A stretch of DNA of 15,013 nucleotides, taken from the NCBI GenBank assembly GCA_019313505.1, contig JAFDBA010000120.1, positions 1 to 15,013 of the forward strand, in the 5' to 3' direction. Below the pieces are notes generated by a model. It saw only the letters and a program-made list of their open reading frames with translations. It was not told where the DNA came from and ran no database searches. Numbering within the stretch: position 1 is the stretch's first letter; the number at the start of each line of letters is the position of its first letter. Shown here one piece after another: positions 1-6,381 of the stretch. Both the position numbers and the translations under genes were made by a program. Origin of the DNA: Deltaproteobacteria bacterium (lineage in GTDB: Bacteria; Desulfobacterota; Desulfobacteria; Desulfobacterales; UBA11574).

Positions 1-1
1 C

Positions 2-604
2 AGACAAGGTTTCTTTGAGCATGGGGAATTTTTGGCACTTCGAGGTGCCCTACCCTCTTATTTAAAAGGCTTTGTTTCTTTTGGATATAAGGTAGGATGG
101 AGGGTTTCAGAAATTGCCGGTTTAACCTGGAAACAGGTTGATCGAAATCAGGGTATTGTGAGACTTGAGGTTGGCGAAACAAAAAACGATGCAGCGAGAA
201 CCGTTTACCTTGATGATGAACTCAAAGAGATATTCAATCATCAGTGGGAAATCCGTAAAATAGCCAAAAAGCTGCTTCCATACGTTTTCCTTAACTGGGA
301 AGGAACAGACAAAATAAAGCGATTTGACAAAGCGTGGAAAAAGGCTTGTCAGGATGCTGGAATTGGTATAATGCTATTTCATGATTTTAGACGAACGGCA
401 GTTCGCAACATGGTTAGATCAGGTGTGCCCGAAAGAGTTGCGATGATGATATCTGGACATAAAACCAGGTCAGTTTTTGACAGGTACAATATCGTGAACG
501 ATCACGATTTAAAGCTCGCCGCAAAGCAGCAAGAAGCCTACCTTGACGCGCAGCGCGGGCACAATTTGGGCACAATTTGCCATTTTTCGGCAAAAAATGA
601 ATGA
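2..604 (+). CDS. Tyrosine recombinase (phage-type integrase), C-terminal catalytic part, cut by window edge
   Basis: The reading frame is open from base 2, so the gene starts upstream of the window; the TTG at 32 lies inside the protein. The whole tyrosine-recombinase catalytic set is visible: Arg at 101-103 in GWRVSEIAGLTW, Lys at 182-184 in ETKNDAAR, the H-x-x-R pair at 380-382 and 389-391 in FHDFRR, His at 458-460 in SGHK, and the nucleophile Tyr at 485-487 in FDRYNIV. The enzyme cuts and rejoins DNA at attachment sites through a 3'-phosphotyrosine. The extreme C-terminus (RGHNLGTICHF) is encoded by an 11-bp tandem repeat, and a tRNA-Arg gene starts 36 bp after the stop. That context suggests an integrase at the end of an element that uses this tRNA as its target. 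The family call is firm; the element type (prophage, ICE or genomic island) cannot be told from here. Confidence 0.93.
   Translation, partial: RQGFFEHGEFLALRGALPSYLKGFVSFGYKVGWRVSEIAGLTWKQVDRNQGIVRLEVGETKNDAARTVYLDDELKEIFNHQWEIRKIAKKLLPYVFLNWEGTDKIKRFDKAWKKACQDAGIGIMLFHDFRRTAVRNMVRSGVPERVAMMISGHKTRSVFDRYNIVNDHDLKLAAKQQEAYLDAQRGHNLGTICHFSAKNE
557..578 (+). repeat. 11-bp tandem direct repeat at integrase 3' end (candidate arm-type site)
   Basis: GGGCACAATTT occurs twice head to tail at 557-567 and 568-578, inside the last codons of the integrase. A related pair with the same 11-bp period, read on the opposite strand, lies beyond the tRNA at 770-791. One-helical-turn spacing next to an integrase and a tRNA suits recombinase or accessory-protein binding sites. 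The function is inferred. Confidence 0.55.
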
Positions 605-640
605 GATTCAGCGATCTAACATACTGTTTTTAATACAATA

Positions 641-716
641 GCCCCCGTAGCTCAGTGGATAGAGCATTGGATTCCTAATCCATGTGCCGCAGGTCCGATT
701 CCTGCCGGGGGCACCA
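641..716 (+). tRNA. tRNA-Arg, anticodon CCT
   Basis: The cloverleaf folds over 76 nt. The acceptor stem is 641-647 with 706-712, the D stem 650-653 with 662-665, the anticodon stem 667-671 with 679-683, and the T stem 689-693 with 701-705. The discriminator is A713 and the CCA end is encoded at 714-716. The anticodon loop 672-678 carries CCT at 674-676, which reads AGG (Arg). Two deviations stand out: a T-T mismatch at the outer anticodon-stem pair (667/683), and C at 695 where nearly all tRNAs have the U that becomes pseudouridine 55. Arginine tRNAs are common integration targets, and the adjacent integrase fits. The gene is probably functional, but the deviations leave room for a decaying or element-borne copy. 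Confidence 0.93.
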
Positions 717-724
717 ATAATATT

Positions 725-756
725 AAGGGATTAGCGATTCTTTGCTAATCCTTTTT
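725..756 (+). terminator. Intrinsic terminator after tRNA-Arg
   Basis: A perfect 8-bp stem GGATTAGC/GCTAATCC (728-735 with 744-751) has an 8-nt loop. Flanking A/G-T pairs extend it to about 11 bp, and a run of five T follows from 752. It begins 9 nt after the tRNA CCA end and would stop the tRNA transcript. Confidence 0.85.
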
Positions 757-769
757 CGTTAACAATCTC

Positions 770-791
770 ATTTTGTCCCCATTCTGTCCCC
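770..791 (-). repeat. 11-bp direct repeat beyond tRNA, opposite orientation (candidate arm-type site)
   Basis: On the minus strand this reads GGGGACAGAAT then GGGGACAAAAT, two copies at an 11-bp period. They share the GGG-x-ACA core with the pair at 557-578. The two pairs are oppositely oriented and flank the tRNA. Binding by the recombinase is inferred. Confidence 0.5.
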
Positions 792-909
792 ATATTATTC
801 ATGTTTTAAATGATTTAATGTGAAAATTTCTCATCCTGCAATGTTAATCCAACAAACAAAAAAAGAGTTCAAAAGCAAAAACCTTTTAAAATTTTTCCGA
901 AAATTTCTT

Positions 910-981
910 ATGAAACCTGTTGTTAGAGACCAGATTGCAAAAACCATCAGGAAAGTGCTGGATGAAGGAAAGGAGAAATAG
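910..981 (+). other. Possible 23-aa small ORF, doubtful
   Basis: An ATG at 910 opens a 23-codon frame, rich in Lys/Arg and Glu/Asp, ending at TAG 979-981 (N-terminus MKPVVRDQIAK, C-terminus EGKEK). The composition could suit a short amphipathic helix, but there is no clear ribosome-binding site and no recognised homology. It could be the end of a lost gene at the edge of the integrated element, or chance. The rest of 717-1005 holds only the terminator and the repeat pair. Confidence 0.15.
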
Positions 982-1005
982 TTATTGGCATACATTTTCA
1001 GACGT

Positions 1006-1587
1006 CTATTTTTTTATTTTTGAGAACTTGGAACCCTCTATGGTCAGGTTGTACATCAAACCTTTTTGGTCGAAGGCAAAAGCAACTATCGGGTCTTTGA
1101 TGTTGGTAGTATCAATAGAACCTCCGATACCGACCGTTACTAAAGCAACAGAGCCGTCCACACCTGCTTTCCAGCCGTTACTCTCACGGAAACTTTTAAG
1201 TGACTTTTTCTGGGTAAAAACCAAAATCAGCGTTTTCTTCTGCGCTCCGAGCTGAAAGCCGAGTGAGCCTGCGATGGTACTGTAGTAATCAACGGTCTTG
1301 CCGCCTATTCTCAAGGCCCCCTCTCCATATTCGCCACCAATTCCAAAACCGGCTTTATAAACGCTGGGGAACACTAAAATACCTTTGGCTGTTTTTAAAT
1401 ACTCTTTAGCACCTTTAACATCTTGATAAAAGTTTTTAAGGGTAGCATCAACGCTTACATTAATCTCTTTTGCGGTGGCGGCTTTTGAGTCGGCTGATTG
1501 AAAAACTACAAAGCAGACAGCCATTAGAATAATGGCGGCAGGGATTGTCAAATTCCTTTTACTGATACTTCCTAATCTTAACTTCAT
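1006..1587 (-). CDS. SYLF/Ysc84-domain lipid-binding protein, secreted
   Basis: This 193-aa protein starts with a basic n-region and a hydrophobic core (about residues 13-30), then a likely signal-peptidase site near SADSKAA-T, so it should be exported to the periplasm or outer membrane. The mature part is a SYLF (Ysc84, DUF500-like) domain. The features I rely on are A-KGILVFPSVYKAGFGIGGEYGEGAL, the Ser-rich GSLGFQLGAQ core, and the closing VGIGGSIDT and IVAFAFDQKGLMYNLTIEGSKF segments. SYLF domains bind membrane lipids (phosphoinositides in eukaryotes); the role of small bacterial secreted versions is poorly known. The start at 1587 is preceded by AAGGAA about 8 nt upstream. The gene is single and diverges from the kinase at 2376; a possible sigma-54 element lies at 1631-1646. 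Family call firm, function open. Confidence 0.9.
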   Translation of the reverse strand: MKLRLGSISKRNLTIPAAIILMAVCFVVFQSADSKAATAKEINVSVDATLKNFYQDVKGAKEYLKTAKGILVFPSVYKAGFGIGGEYGEGALRIGGKTVDYYSTIAGSLGFQLGAQKKTLILVFTQKKSLKSFRESNGWKAGVDGSVALVTVGIGGSIDTTNIKDPIVAFAFDQKGLMYNLTIEGSKFSKIKK

Positions 1588-1630
1588 CTTGTTATTCCTT
1601 TTGATTTTGTGGGCTTATCTAAAAAATCAT

Positions 1631-1646
1631 TGCAACTTCGTTTCCA
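1631..1646 (-). promoter_or_regulatory. Possible sigma-54 (-24/-12) promoter for the SYLF gene
   Basis: On the minus strand the 16-mer TGGAAACGAAGTTGCA keeps the GG (-24) and GC (-12) dinucleotides with the standard spacing and the full TTGCA half. It matches 9 of the 12 specified positions of TGGCACG-N4-TTGCA. Transcription would begin near 1620, giving a leader of about 33 nt. It is weaker than the element at 2324-2339. Confidence 0.35.
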
Positions 1647-2323
1647 TATCTCGGTTGAATAGCCATATTGATATTGTATCCAAGTAGCACTATTCTGATG
1701 TATGCAAAATTCATGCAGGGTTAAAAATACAACTCTAAATTAGGCAATCTTAATAGATTTCAACAATTTAGATTAAATGTATAAATTATGAAGAAAAATC
1801 ATTAAGCAATTTTTGGCAAATTCTGTGTCAAACTTTGACAGGTTTATTTGAGGTAATATTGGGAGAAAAATAAACTGAAAAGTTTCAAAAAATTGGCAGA
1901 TTTCAGCCTTAAACCTTTCATTCAGACCACTCTAATATAGTTACGATTTCGATATAAAATCATAAACTCCAAACCGTTGATACCTGCTATGAGTACAACT
2001 GTCTAAATTTTTACGATATCTAAATCGTATCCCAGAAACCAATCCATTTATTACGACAACTGGATTTAAGCCGCACAACGCAATATGTCGTATAAGCGCC
2101 TATTTTCAATTTTCATTAGAGAATTTAAGGTGTCTGCCTACTCATCTAATTCCTCCACACTTTTTGCTGCATAAAAGGTGTGTATGACCTGCCAAAACAT
2201 GGCATTAGTTTCACAATAATTGTTAAATACTTTTCACATACCTGTGGTTCGGCAAATCGGATATTTCGTTTAACCATCAGTAATCTAACCGTTTTCCAGC
2301 TTTCTGAAATGGTATTTTATATC
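1647..2323. other. Long AT-rich intergenic region, no gene seen
   Basis: About 680 bp between the two divergent promoter candidates hold no convincing coding frame on either strand. Two dyads are visible: TGTCAAA-C-TTTGACA at 1826-1840, and TACGAT...ATCGTA at 2012-2029 with a 6-bp spacer. For sigma-54 promoters, activators usually bind 80-200 bp upstream, so part of this stretch may be regulatory. Nothing else is recognised. Confidence 0.6.
1826..1840. promoter_or_regulatory. 15-bp perfect palindrome, candidate operator
   Basis: TGTCAAA-C-TTTGACA is a perfect 7-1-7 dyad in the non-coding region between the SYLF gene and the hybrid kinase. The size fits a dimeric transcription factor. No regulator for it is visible nearby. 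Confidence 0.3.
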
Positions 2324-2339
2324 TTGCACGACTTTTGCA
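2324..2339 (+). promoter_or_regulatory. Sigma-54 (-24/-12) promoter of the hybrid kinase gene
   Basis: TTGCACG-ACTT-TTGCA matches the RpoN consensus TGGCACG-N4-TTGCA at 11 of 12 specified positions; the one difference is T for G at the second base. The -12 GC is intact, and the -24 doublet reads TG instead of GG. It is followed at the right distance by a predicted start of transcription near 2350 and by the kinase ATG at 2376. Expression would therefore need RpoN plus an AAA+ enhancer-binding protein that is not encoded in this window. Confidence 0.65.
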
Positions 2340-2375
2340 TGAAATAATAATTTGAATATACAGAGATAAATTTCC

Positions 2376-4733
2376 ATGCAACAAAGATCAACAGAGACTC
2401 TAATGAAACTGACCGATAGTAAAGCATATTATTTCCGACGATTTCAAACATTCGCTATGAACAGGATGGTTCCTTCCTCAGTCCTGGAAAAAGACAGCTT
2501 ATCTTACTGGCGCGTACGTATTCTATTTACGATTCTTTTTACAGGGTTATTGATAGGCTTTTTTGCCTTCGTGCCTATAATTGCCATGGTGGTCAAGGAA
2601 AAATTGTGGGGCCTACTGATCTTTGATGGAGCTGCATGGCTAATTGGTGTTGGTCTCCTGCTTATACGTGGTCTGAGATATGATATACGTGCAGGGATAG
2701 CTCTGTTAATGGTTTATTTCATAGGGTTGGTCGTAATTATTTCTGTTGGACCCTTAAGCGGCGGACCCGCATGGCTCTTTGCTTTTGCAGTTCTTGTTGG
2801 GGTTTTGCTGGGATCAAAAGCTGCAATTATAGCTTTAATAGTTAACGCACTCACTCTCACGATTATAGGCTGGATTATCAACGCAGGTTTATTCGGTCAG
2901 GCATTTCCATTTTTCAACAGCGTTGAAGCGATGATAACTGCAGGTGTCAATTTCATGCTTTTGAACACGATTGCTGCGATGTCCGTGGCAGTGCTCGTTA
3001 AGGGCCTTATATCTGCTCATCAGAAAGATAAAGATTTGACCAACACCTTGAAAAGAGAGCAATCGAACCTGATAGAAGTAAAGAATGAACTGGAATTGGA
3101 AGTTGAGGAACGCAAGCGGGCCGAGAAGGCGCTGCGGAAAAGTGAAAAGCTATATCGCCTACTTGCTGATAATGTAACTGATGTCATTTGGGTAAGAGAT
3201 ATGAACTTAGACCTTACTTATGTTAGCCCTTCAATTAAATATCAGACAGGTTACACCGTAGAAGAAACTATGGCCAGAACACTGGAAGAAGCATTGACTC
3301 CTGCCTCTCTCAAACTTATAGGAGAGGTTATGACGGAAGAGCTGGAGGTCGAAAAGAACGAGATAGAGGACATATCCAGATCGCGAACGATTGAGGTCGA
3401 AATCAGGTGTAAAAATGGCTCAACAATCTGGACCGAAGTCACAATGTCCTTTCTAAGGGACCAAAATAGCAATCCTACTGGGATCATTGGGATAACACGT
3501 GATATAACCAACCGCAAGCGTCTTGAAACCCAACTGCAACAATCCCAGAAGATGGAATCAATCGGCTTGTTGGCCGGAGGGATTGCCCACGATTTTAACA
3601 ACCTTTTGTCCATTATCATGGGTAATATTTCCATGACAAAAGATGATGTCAAACCTGAATACGGGGTTACTGATTTCCTGAATGAGGCTGAAGAAGCGTC
3701 CCTGAAGGCAAAGGAGCTTGCAAAACAGTTGATCACATTTTCAAAAGGTGGAACACCTGTTAAGGAAACCGGCTCAATTGAAGATTTGGTAAAGGATATA
3801 ACAGAATTTTCTCTATCGGATTCTGAAGTTAAGTGTGAATTTATTATATCGAACGATCTTTATGATGTGGAATTTGACCAAGGTCAGATGAAACATGCAG
3901 TAAAAAACTTGATTGTTAACGCAACTGAATCCATGCCGAATGAAGGAACAATCGATGTAAGAGTAGAAAATATTAGTATCATTACCGAACAGAGTTTACC
4001 CCTTTCAGAAGGCAACTATGTAAAAATATCGATCAGGGATCACGGAGTCGGAATTCCTGAAAAATATCTTTCCAAGATATTTGATCCCTATTTTTCAACC
4101 AAAGAGAGGGGGATAGAAAAAGGGATGGGCTTGGGGCTTGCTACAACCTATTCCATTATTAACAGGCATGATGGTCATATCACTGTAGAATCTGAAGTAG
4201 GCGTTGGAACAACCTTTACAATTTATCTTTCCGCTGCTGTAGTAGGCGTTGGAACAACCTTTACAATTTATCTTTCCGCTGCTGTAGAAGAGATAGTAGG
4301 CATAGAACCTGTCAAAATGGTTGAACCGGAAAAACCTTCAATCCGTACCGGAAGAATTCTTGTTATGGATGATGAAGATAGTATCAGGAACCTCTCAAAA
4401 CAGAGACTGAGTCGATTGGATTATGAATCCGAATTAGCCAAAGATGGTGCCCAAGCCATTGAATTGTATAAAAAATCGATGGATTTCGGTCAACCCTTTG
4501 ATGCGGTTATACTCGATTTAACAGTAAAAGGAGGGATGGGAGGAAAAGACACCGTCAAAGCATTACTGAAAATAGATCCTCAAGTCAAAGCCATTGTTTC
4601 AAGCGGTTATTCAAATGATCCTGTAATGACTGATTTTAAAGCATATGGTTTTACAGGAGCATTGCCCAAGCCTAATACAAAAAAAGAACTGATTGAGGCG
4701 TTAAATAAGATTATAAAAAATCATTCAGCATAA
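2376..4733 (+). CDS. Membrane hybrid histidine kinase (6 TM - PAS - HisKA - HATPase - receiver)
   Basis: This 785-aa protein has six hydrophobic segments between residues 48 and 210, a charged coiled coil (about 217-256), and a PAS/PAC sensor (about 257-380). The HisKA domain has H405 in GGIAHDFNNLLS. The ATPase domain has its N-box at N511/N515, DHGVGI at 555-560 and GMGLGL at 583-588. A C-terminal receiver has acidic D665/D666, phospho-acceptor D714 and K765. It would autophosphorylate H405 and pass the phosphate to D714; no separate response regulator is adjacent, so the output partner is elsewhere. Residues 608-622 (VGVGTTFTIYLSAAV) are repeated exactly at 623-637, at the end of the ATPase domain. 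ATG 2376 sits about 27 nt after the expected sigma-54 start site; M10 (2403) is an alternative start. The ligand is unknown. Confidence 0.93.
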   Translation: MQQRSTETLMKLTDSKAYYFRRFQTFAMNRMVPSSVLEKDSLSYWRVRILFTILFTGLLIGFFAFVPIIAMVVKEKLWGLLIFDGAAWLIGVGLLLIRGLRYDIRAGIALLMVYFIGLVVIISVGPLSGGPAWLFAFAVLVGVLLGSKAAIIALIVNALTLTIIGWIINAGLFGQAFPFFNSVEAMITAGVNFMLLNTIAAMSVAVLVKGLISAHQKDKDLTNTLKREQSNLIEVKNELELEVEERKRAEKALRKSEKLYRLLADNVTDVIWVRDMNLDLTYVSPSIKYQTGYTVEETMARTLEEALTPASLKLIGEVMTEELEVEKNEIEDISRSRTIEVEIRCKNGSTIWTEVTMSFLRDQNSNPTGIIGITRDITNRKRLETQLQQSQKMESIGLLAGGIAHDFNNLLSIIMGNISMTKDDVKPEYGVTDFLNEAEEASLKAKELAKQLITFSKGGTPVKETGSIEDLVKDITEFSLSDSEVKCEFIISNDLYDVEFDQGQMKHAVKNLIVNATESMPNEGTIDVRVENISIITEQSLPLSEGNYVKISIRDHGVGIPEKYLSKIFDPYFSTKERGIEKGMGLGLATTYSIINRHDGHITVESEVGVGTTFTIYLSAAVVGVGTTFTIYLSAAVEEIVGIEPVKMVEPEKPSIRTGRILVMDDEDSIRNLSKQRLSRLDYESELAKDGAQAIELYKKSMDFGQPFDAVILDLTVKGGMGGKDTVKALLKIDPQVKAIVSSGYSNDPVMTDFKAYGFTGALPKPNTKKELIEALNKIIKNHSA
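4196..4287 (+). repeat. Exact 45-bp tandem duplication inside the kinase gene
   Basis: The 45-bp unit at 4197-4241 is repeated without mismatch at 4242-4286; identity at period 45 runs from 4196 to 4287. It is in frame and doubles 15 residues covering the last beta strand of the ATPase domain and the start of the linker. Perfect identity suggests a recent event or an assembly error. Confidence 0.97.
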
Positions 4734-4820
4734 TAGATTATGTAACAATTTTCTATTTAGTGTCCATCCATAAATGGTCTTTTTGCCTGCCCGGTCTGCA
4801 CAGTTACAGTTCCGGATAAG

Positions 4821-4836
4821 AGGGAGGTTAAACATA
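4821..4836 (+). promoter_or_regulatory. Strong ribosome-binding site facing an ATA codon
   Basis: GGGAGG at 4822-4827 lies 6 nt before ATA at 4834-4836, exactly where the start codon of the SDR epimerase is expected. No ATG, GTG or TTG lies at normal spacing. This decides the start chosen for that gene but leaves its codon non-standard. Confidence 0.6.
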
Positions 4837-5736
4837 AAAATATTTATTACCGGTGGATCAGGCTTTGTGGGCACGAGTCTATCATTTTATCTGCTCGAAA
4901 AGGGGTACAGCGTTATTTCTGTCGGCACCTCTTCGGCTCACAACGTAATCCGGAATGATAATTTTCATTACATCTCGGCTGATACTACGATAAAAGGAGC
5001 CTGGCAGGATTCGCTAAAAGATGTTGATGCTGTAGTCAATCTTGCGGGGAAAAATATTTTTAAGAGGTGGAGTAATAACTATAAGGATCAAATATATAAC
5101 AGCCGTATTCTGACCACACGTAACCTGGTTGAAGCTATTCCTGCCAAGAAAAAGATAATGCTTTGCAGTACCTCTGCGGCAGGATATTATGGTGACAGGG
5201 CCAATGAAGTCTTAAAGGAAGATGTTCTGCCCGGCCATGATTTTCTTGCAAAAGTTTGCATGGACTGGGAAAGGGAAGCTTTTCAGGCAGAAGCAAAAGG
5301 AATCCGGGTCGTTGCAATGCGTTTTGGCGTGGTCCTCGGTAAGAACGGGGGCGCCCTTGCAAAGATGGTTCCTGCGTTTAAACTTTTCGCCGGCGGCCCG
5401 CTTGGAAGCGGCCTGCAATGGTTTCCATGGATTCATATGGATGATCTTTGTGCTGCGATTATTTTTATACTTGAAAACCAGGATGTAAAAGGCCCACTCA
5501 ATTTTTGTTCACCTAACCCGGTAATAAATCGTAATTTTGCCAAAACCCTTGGCAAAATTCTTAACAGACCGTCTTTTATGAGAGCTCCGTCCTCTATGAT
5601 CCGGCTTATTATGGGGGAAATGGGAAAATCTCTGATGAGCAGCCAGCGGGCGATCCCTGATAAGCTTTTAAAACACGGTTTTAAGTTTCAGTATACTGAC
5701 ATTAACAATGCCCTCTACAACTTAGTTCGTGCCTGA
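4834..5736 (+). CDS. TIGR01777/YfcH-type NAD(P)-dependent SDR epimerase, probable ATA start
   Basis: This is an extended short-chain dehydrogenase of the YfcH/TIGR01777 family, related to nucleotide-sugar epimerases; its substrate is unknown. The Rossmann motif ITGGSGFVG is at the N-terminus, followed by VNLAGKNIFKRWS, the family signature STSAAGYYG, the MRFGVVLGKNGGAL strand, the WIHMDD segment, and a C-terminal DUF1731-like tail (MSSQRAIPDKLLKHGFKF). Family members usually begin MKIFITGG. Here the same position reads ATA-AAA-ATA-TTT, 6 nt after a strong GGGAGG. The first in-frame ATG upstream (4774) would add 20 residues unlike the family and has no ribosome-binding site. So either AUA is used, a mutation has weakened the start, or there is a base error. 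The body (300 aa) is intact and of normal length. The stop codon is inside the terminator-like hairpin. Confidence 0.9.
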   Translation: MKIFITGGSGFVGTSLSFYLLEKGYSVISVGTSSAHNVIRNDNFHYISADTTIKGAWQDSLKDVDAVVNLAGKNIFKRWSNNYKDQIYNSRILTTRNLVEAIPAKKKIMLCSTSAAGYYGDRANEVLKEDVLPGHDFLAKVCMDWEREAFQAEAKGIRVVAMRFGVVLGKNGGALAKMVPAFKLFAGGPLGSGLQWFPWIHMDDLCAAIIFILENQDVKGPLNFCSPNPVINRNFAKTLGKILNRPSFMRAPSSMIRLIMGEMGKSLMSSQRAIPDKLLKHGFKFQYTDINNALYNLVRA

Positions 5737-5765
5737 ACGAAAACACCGTTCAGGCACTATTGTTG
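5729..5765 (+). terminator. Terminator-like hairpin overlapping the epimerase stop codon
   Basis: A perfect 11-bp stem GTGCCTGAACG/CGTTCAGGCAC (5729-5739 with 5747-5757) has a 7-nt loop, and the TGA stop lies in its left arm. The following stretch TATTGTTG is only moderately T-rich, so termination efficiency is uncertain. Confidence 0.6.
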
Positions 5766-5804
5766 ATTGGCGATTGATGATTTTTGATTTAAAAACCAAA
5801 ATAA

Positions 5805-5832
5805 AATCCTTCGTGTCTTTGTGCCTTGGTGG
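5805..5832 (+). repeat. Dispersed repeat, CTTTGTGCCTTGGTGGCA type
   Basis: TCTTTGTGCCTTGGTGGCA here is matched on the opposite strand near the right end of the window (about 14967-14990) by the complement of GCCACTAAGGCACAAAG. Both copies are intergenic, which suggests a dispersed short repeat family. Other copies cannot be checked within 15 kb. Confidence 0.5.
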
Positions 5833-5850
5833 CAAATATTTCTTGGTTCC

Positions 5851-5887
5851 GGCCCGTCCGCCTCACTCCGCTTGGCAGGAGGGCGGG
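5851..5887. repeat. GC-rich imperfect hairpin (REP-like)
   Basis: GCCCGTCCGCCTC pairs imperfectly with GAGGGCGGGC across an inner CTCC/GGAG stem. The G+C content is far above the surrounding AT-rich spacer. It lies between the convergent epimerase and phosphatase genes and directly abuts the 17-bp repeat at 5886. It may be a REP-like element or part of a bidirectional terminator. Confidence 0.4.
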
Positions 5888-5902
5888 CTTGTCCGGGTTA
5901 GG
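5886..5902 (+). repeat. 17-bp inverted repeat, left copy, flanking the phosphatase gene
   Basis: GGCTTGTCCGGGTTAGG is the exact reverse complement of 6382-6398. This copy contains the stop codon (5898-5900) of the phosphatase gene. Confidence 0.9.
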
Positions 5903-6371
5903 GTTCAGACAGAAAATCGATAAGACCCAAAACTGCATCCTCAATATCCAGAAAGCAAAACCGATATGCATCGTACTTAAGCCCGTAGGGGTCAGCAATA
6001 CCCCGCCTCTTTGAACCAAAACGGGCGAAGTGCCTGATTAACTGAGTTTTACCTTCTGCTTCCGGGAAGTCGGTCAAAAGCGTATCCTCATGAGATTTCT
6101 CCATTACCAGAATTAGACTGGACCAGGCCACAAGCTCTTTGGACACCGATTTGGCCTTGTGCTCAGCAAGGTCTACACCGAATTCCTCGGCAACGCGTTG
6201 CGCCATATAGGTGGCTGAATTGCCTGGAAGTGCAAGCAATCCCACAGATTCAACGGCAATGCCCCGGAGCCGCTTTTGATTCACCAACTTTGTAAAAAAA
6301 GCATGTGCAAAAGGACTGCGACAAATATTGCCGGTGCACACAAACAGGATATTAGCTTGCAGTTTAGCCAT
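5898..6371 (-). CDS. Low-molecular-weight phosphotyrosine protein phosphatase family
   Basis: This 157-aa cytosolic protein carries the LMW-PTP/Wzb/ArsC P-loop VCTGNICRSP at its N-terminus (C12-x5-R18-S19). The general-acid loop is IADPYG, with D127. C12 attacks the phosphate, R18 binds it and D127 protonates the leaving group. Bacterial members dephosphorylate tyrosine kinases of polysaccharide export or other proteins; arsenate reductases share the fold, so the substrate is open. ATG 6371 is chosen because the P-loop then lies at the usual distance and an AGGA is about 9 nt upstream. An in-frame TTG at 6395 would add eight residues encoded by repeat DNA. The gene stands alone, convergent with the epimerase, and is bracketed by a 17-bp inverted repeat whose left copy supplies the stop codon. 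Confidence 0.9.
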   Translation of the reverse strand: MAKLQANILFVCTGNICRSPFAHAFFTKLVNQKRLRGIAVESVGLLALPGNSATYMAQRVAEEFGVDLAEHKAKSVSKELVAWSSLILVMEKSHEDTLLTDFPEAEGKTQLIRHFARFGSKRRGIADPYGLKYDAYRFCFLDIEDAVLGLIDFLSEP

Positions 6372-6381
6372 GTTCAAGAAT

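Noticed and set aside
920..1255. 111-aa plus-strand frame
   Set aside because: It is antisense to the well-supported SYLF gene and shows no family resemblance.
2084..2170. 28-codon frame beginning ATG-TCG-TAT-AAG in the long intergenic region
   Set aside because: No ribosome-binding site, low-complexity composition and no recognisable domain.
3251..3736. 161-aa minus-strand frame
   Set aside because: It lies wholly antisense to the PAS/HisKA part of the hybrid kinase; it is a codon-bias shadow.
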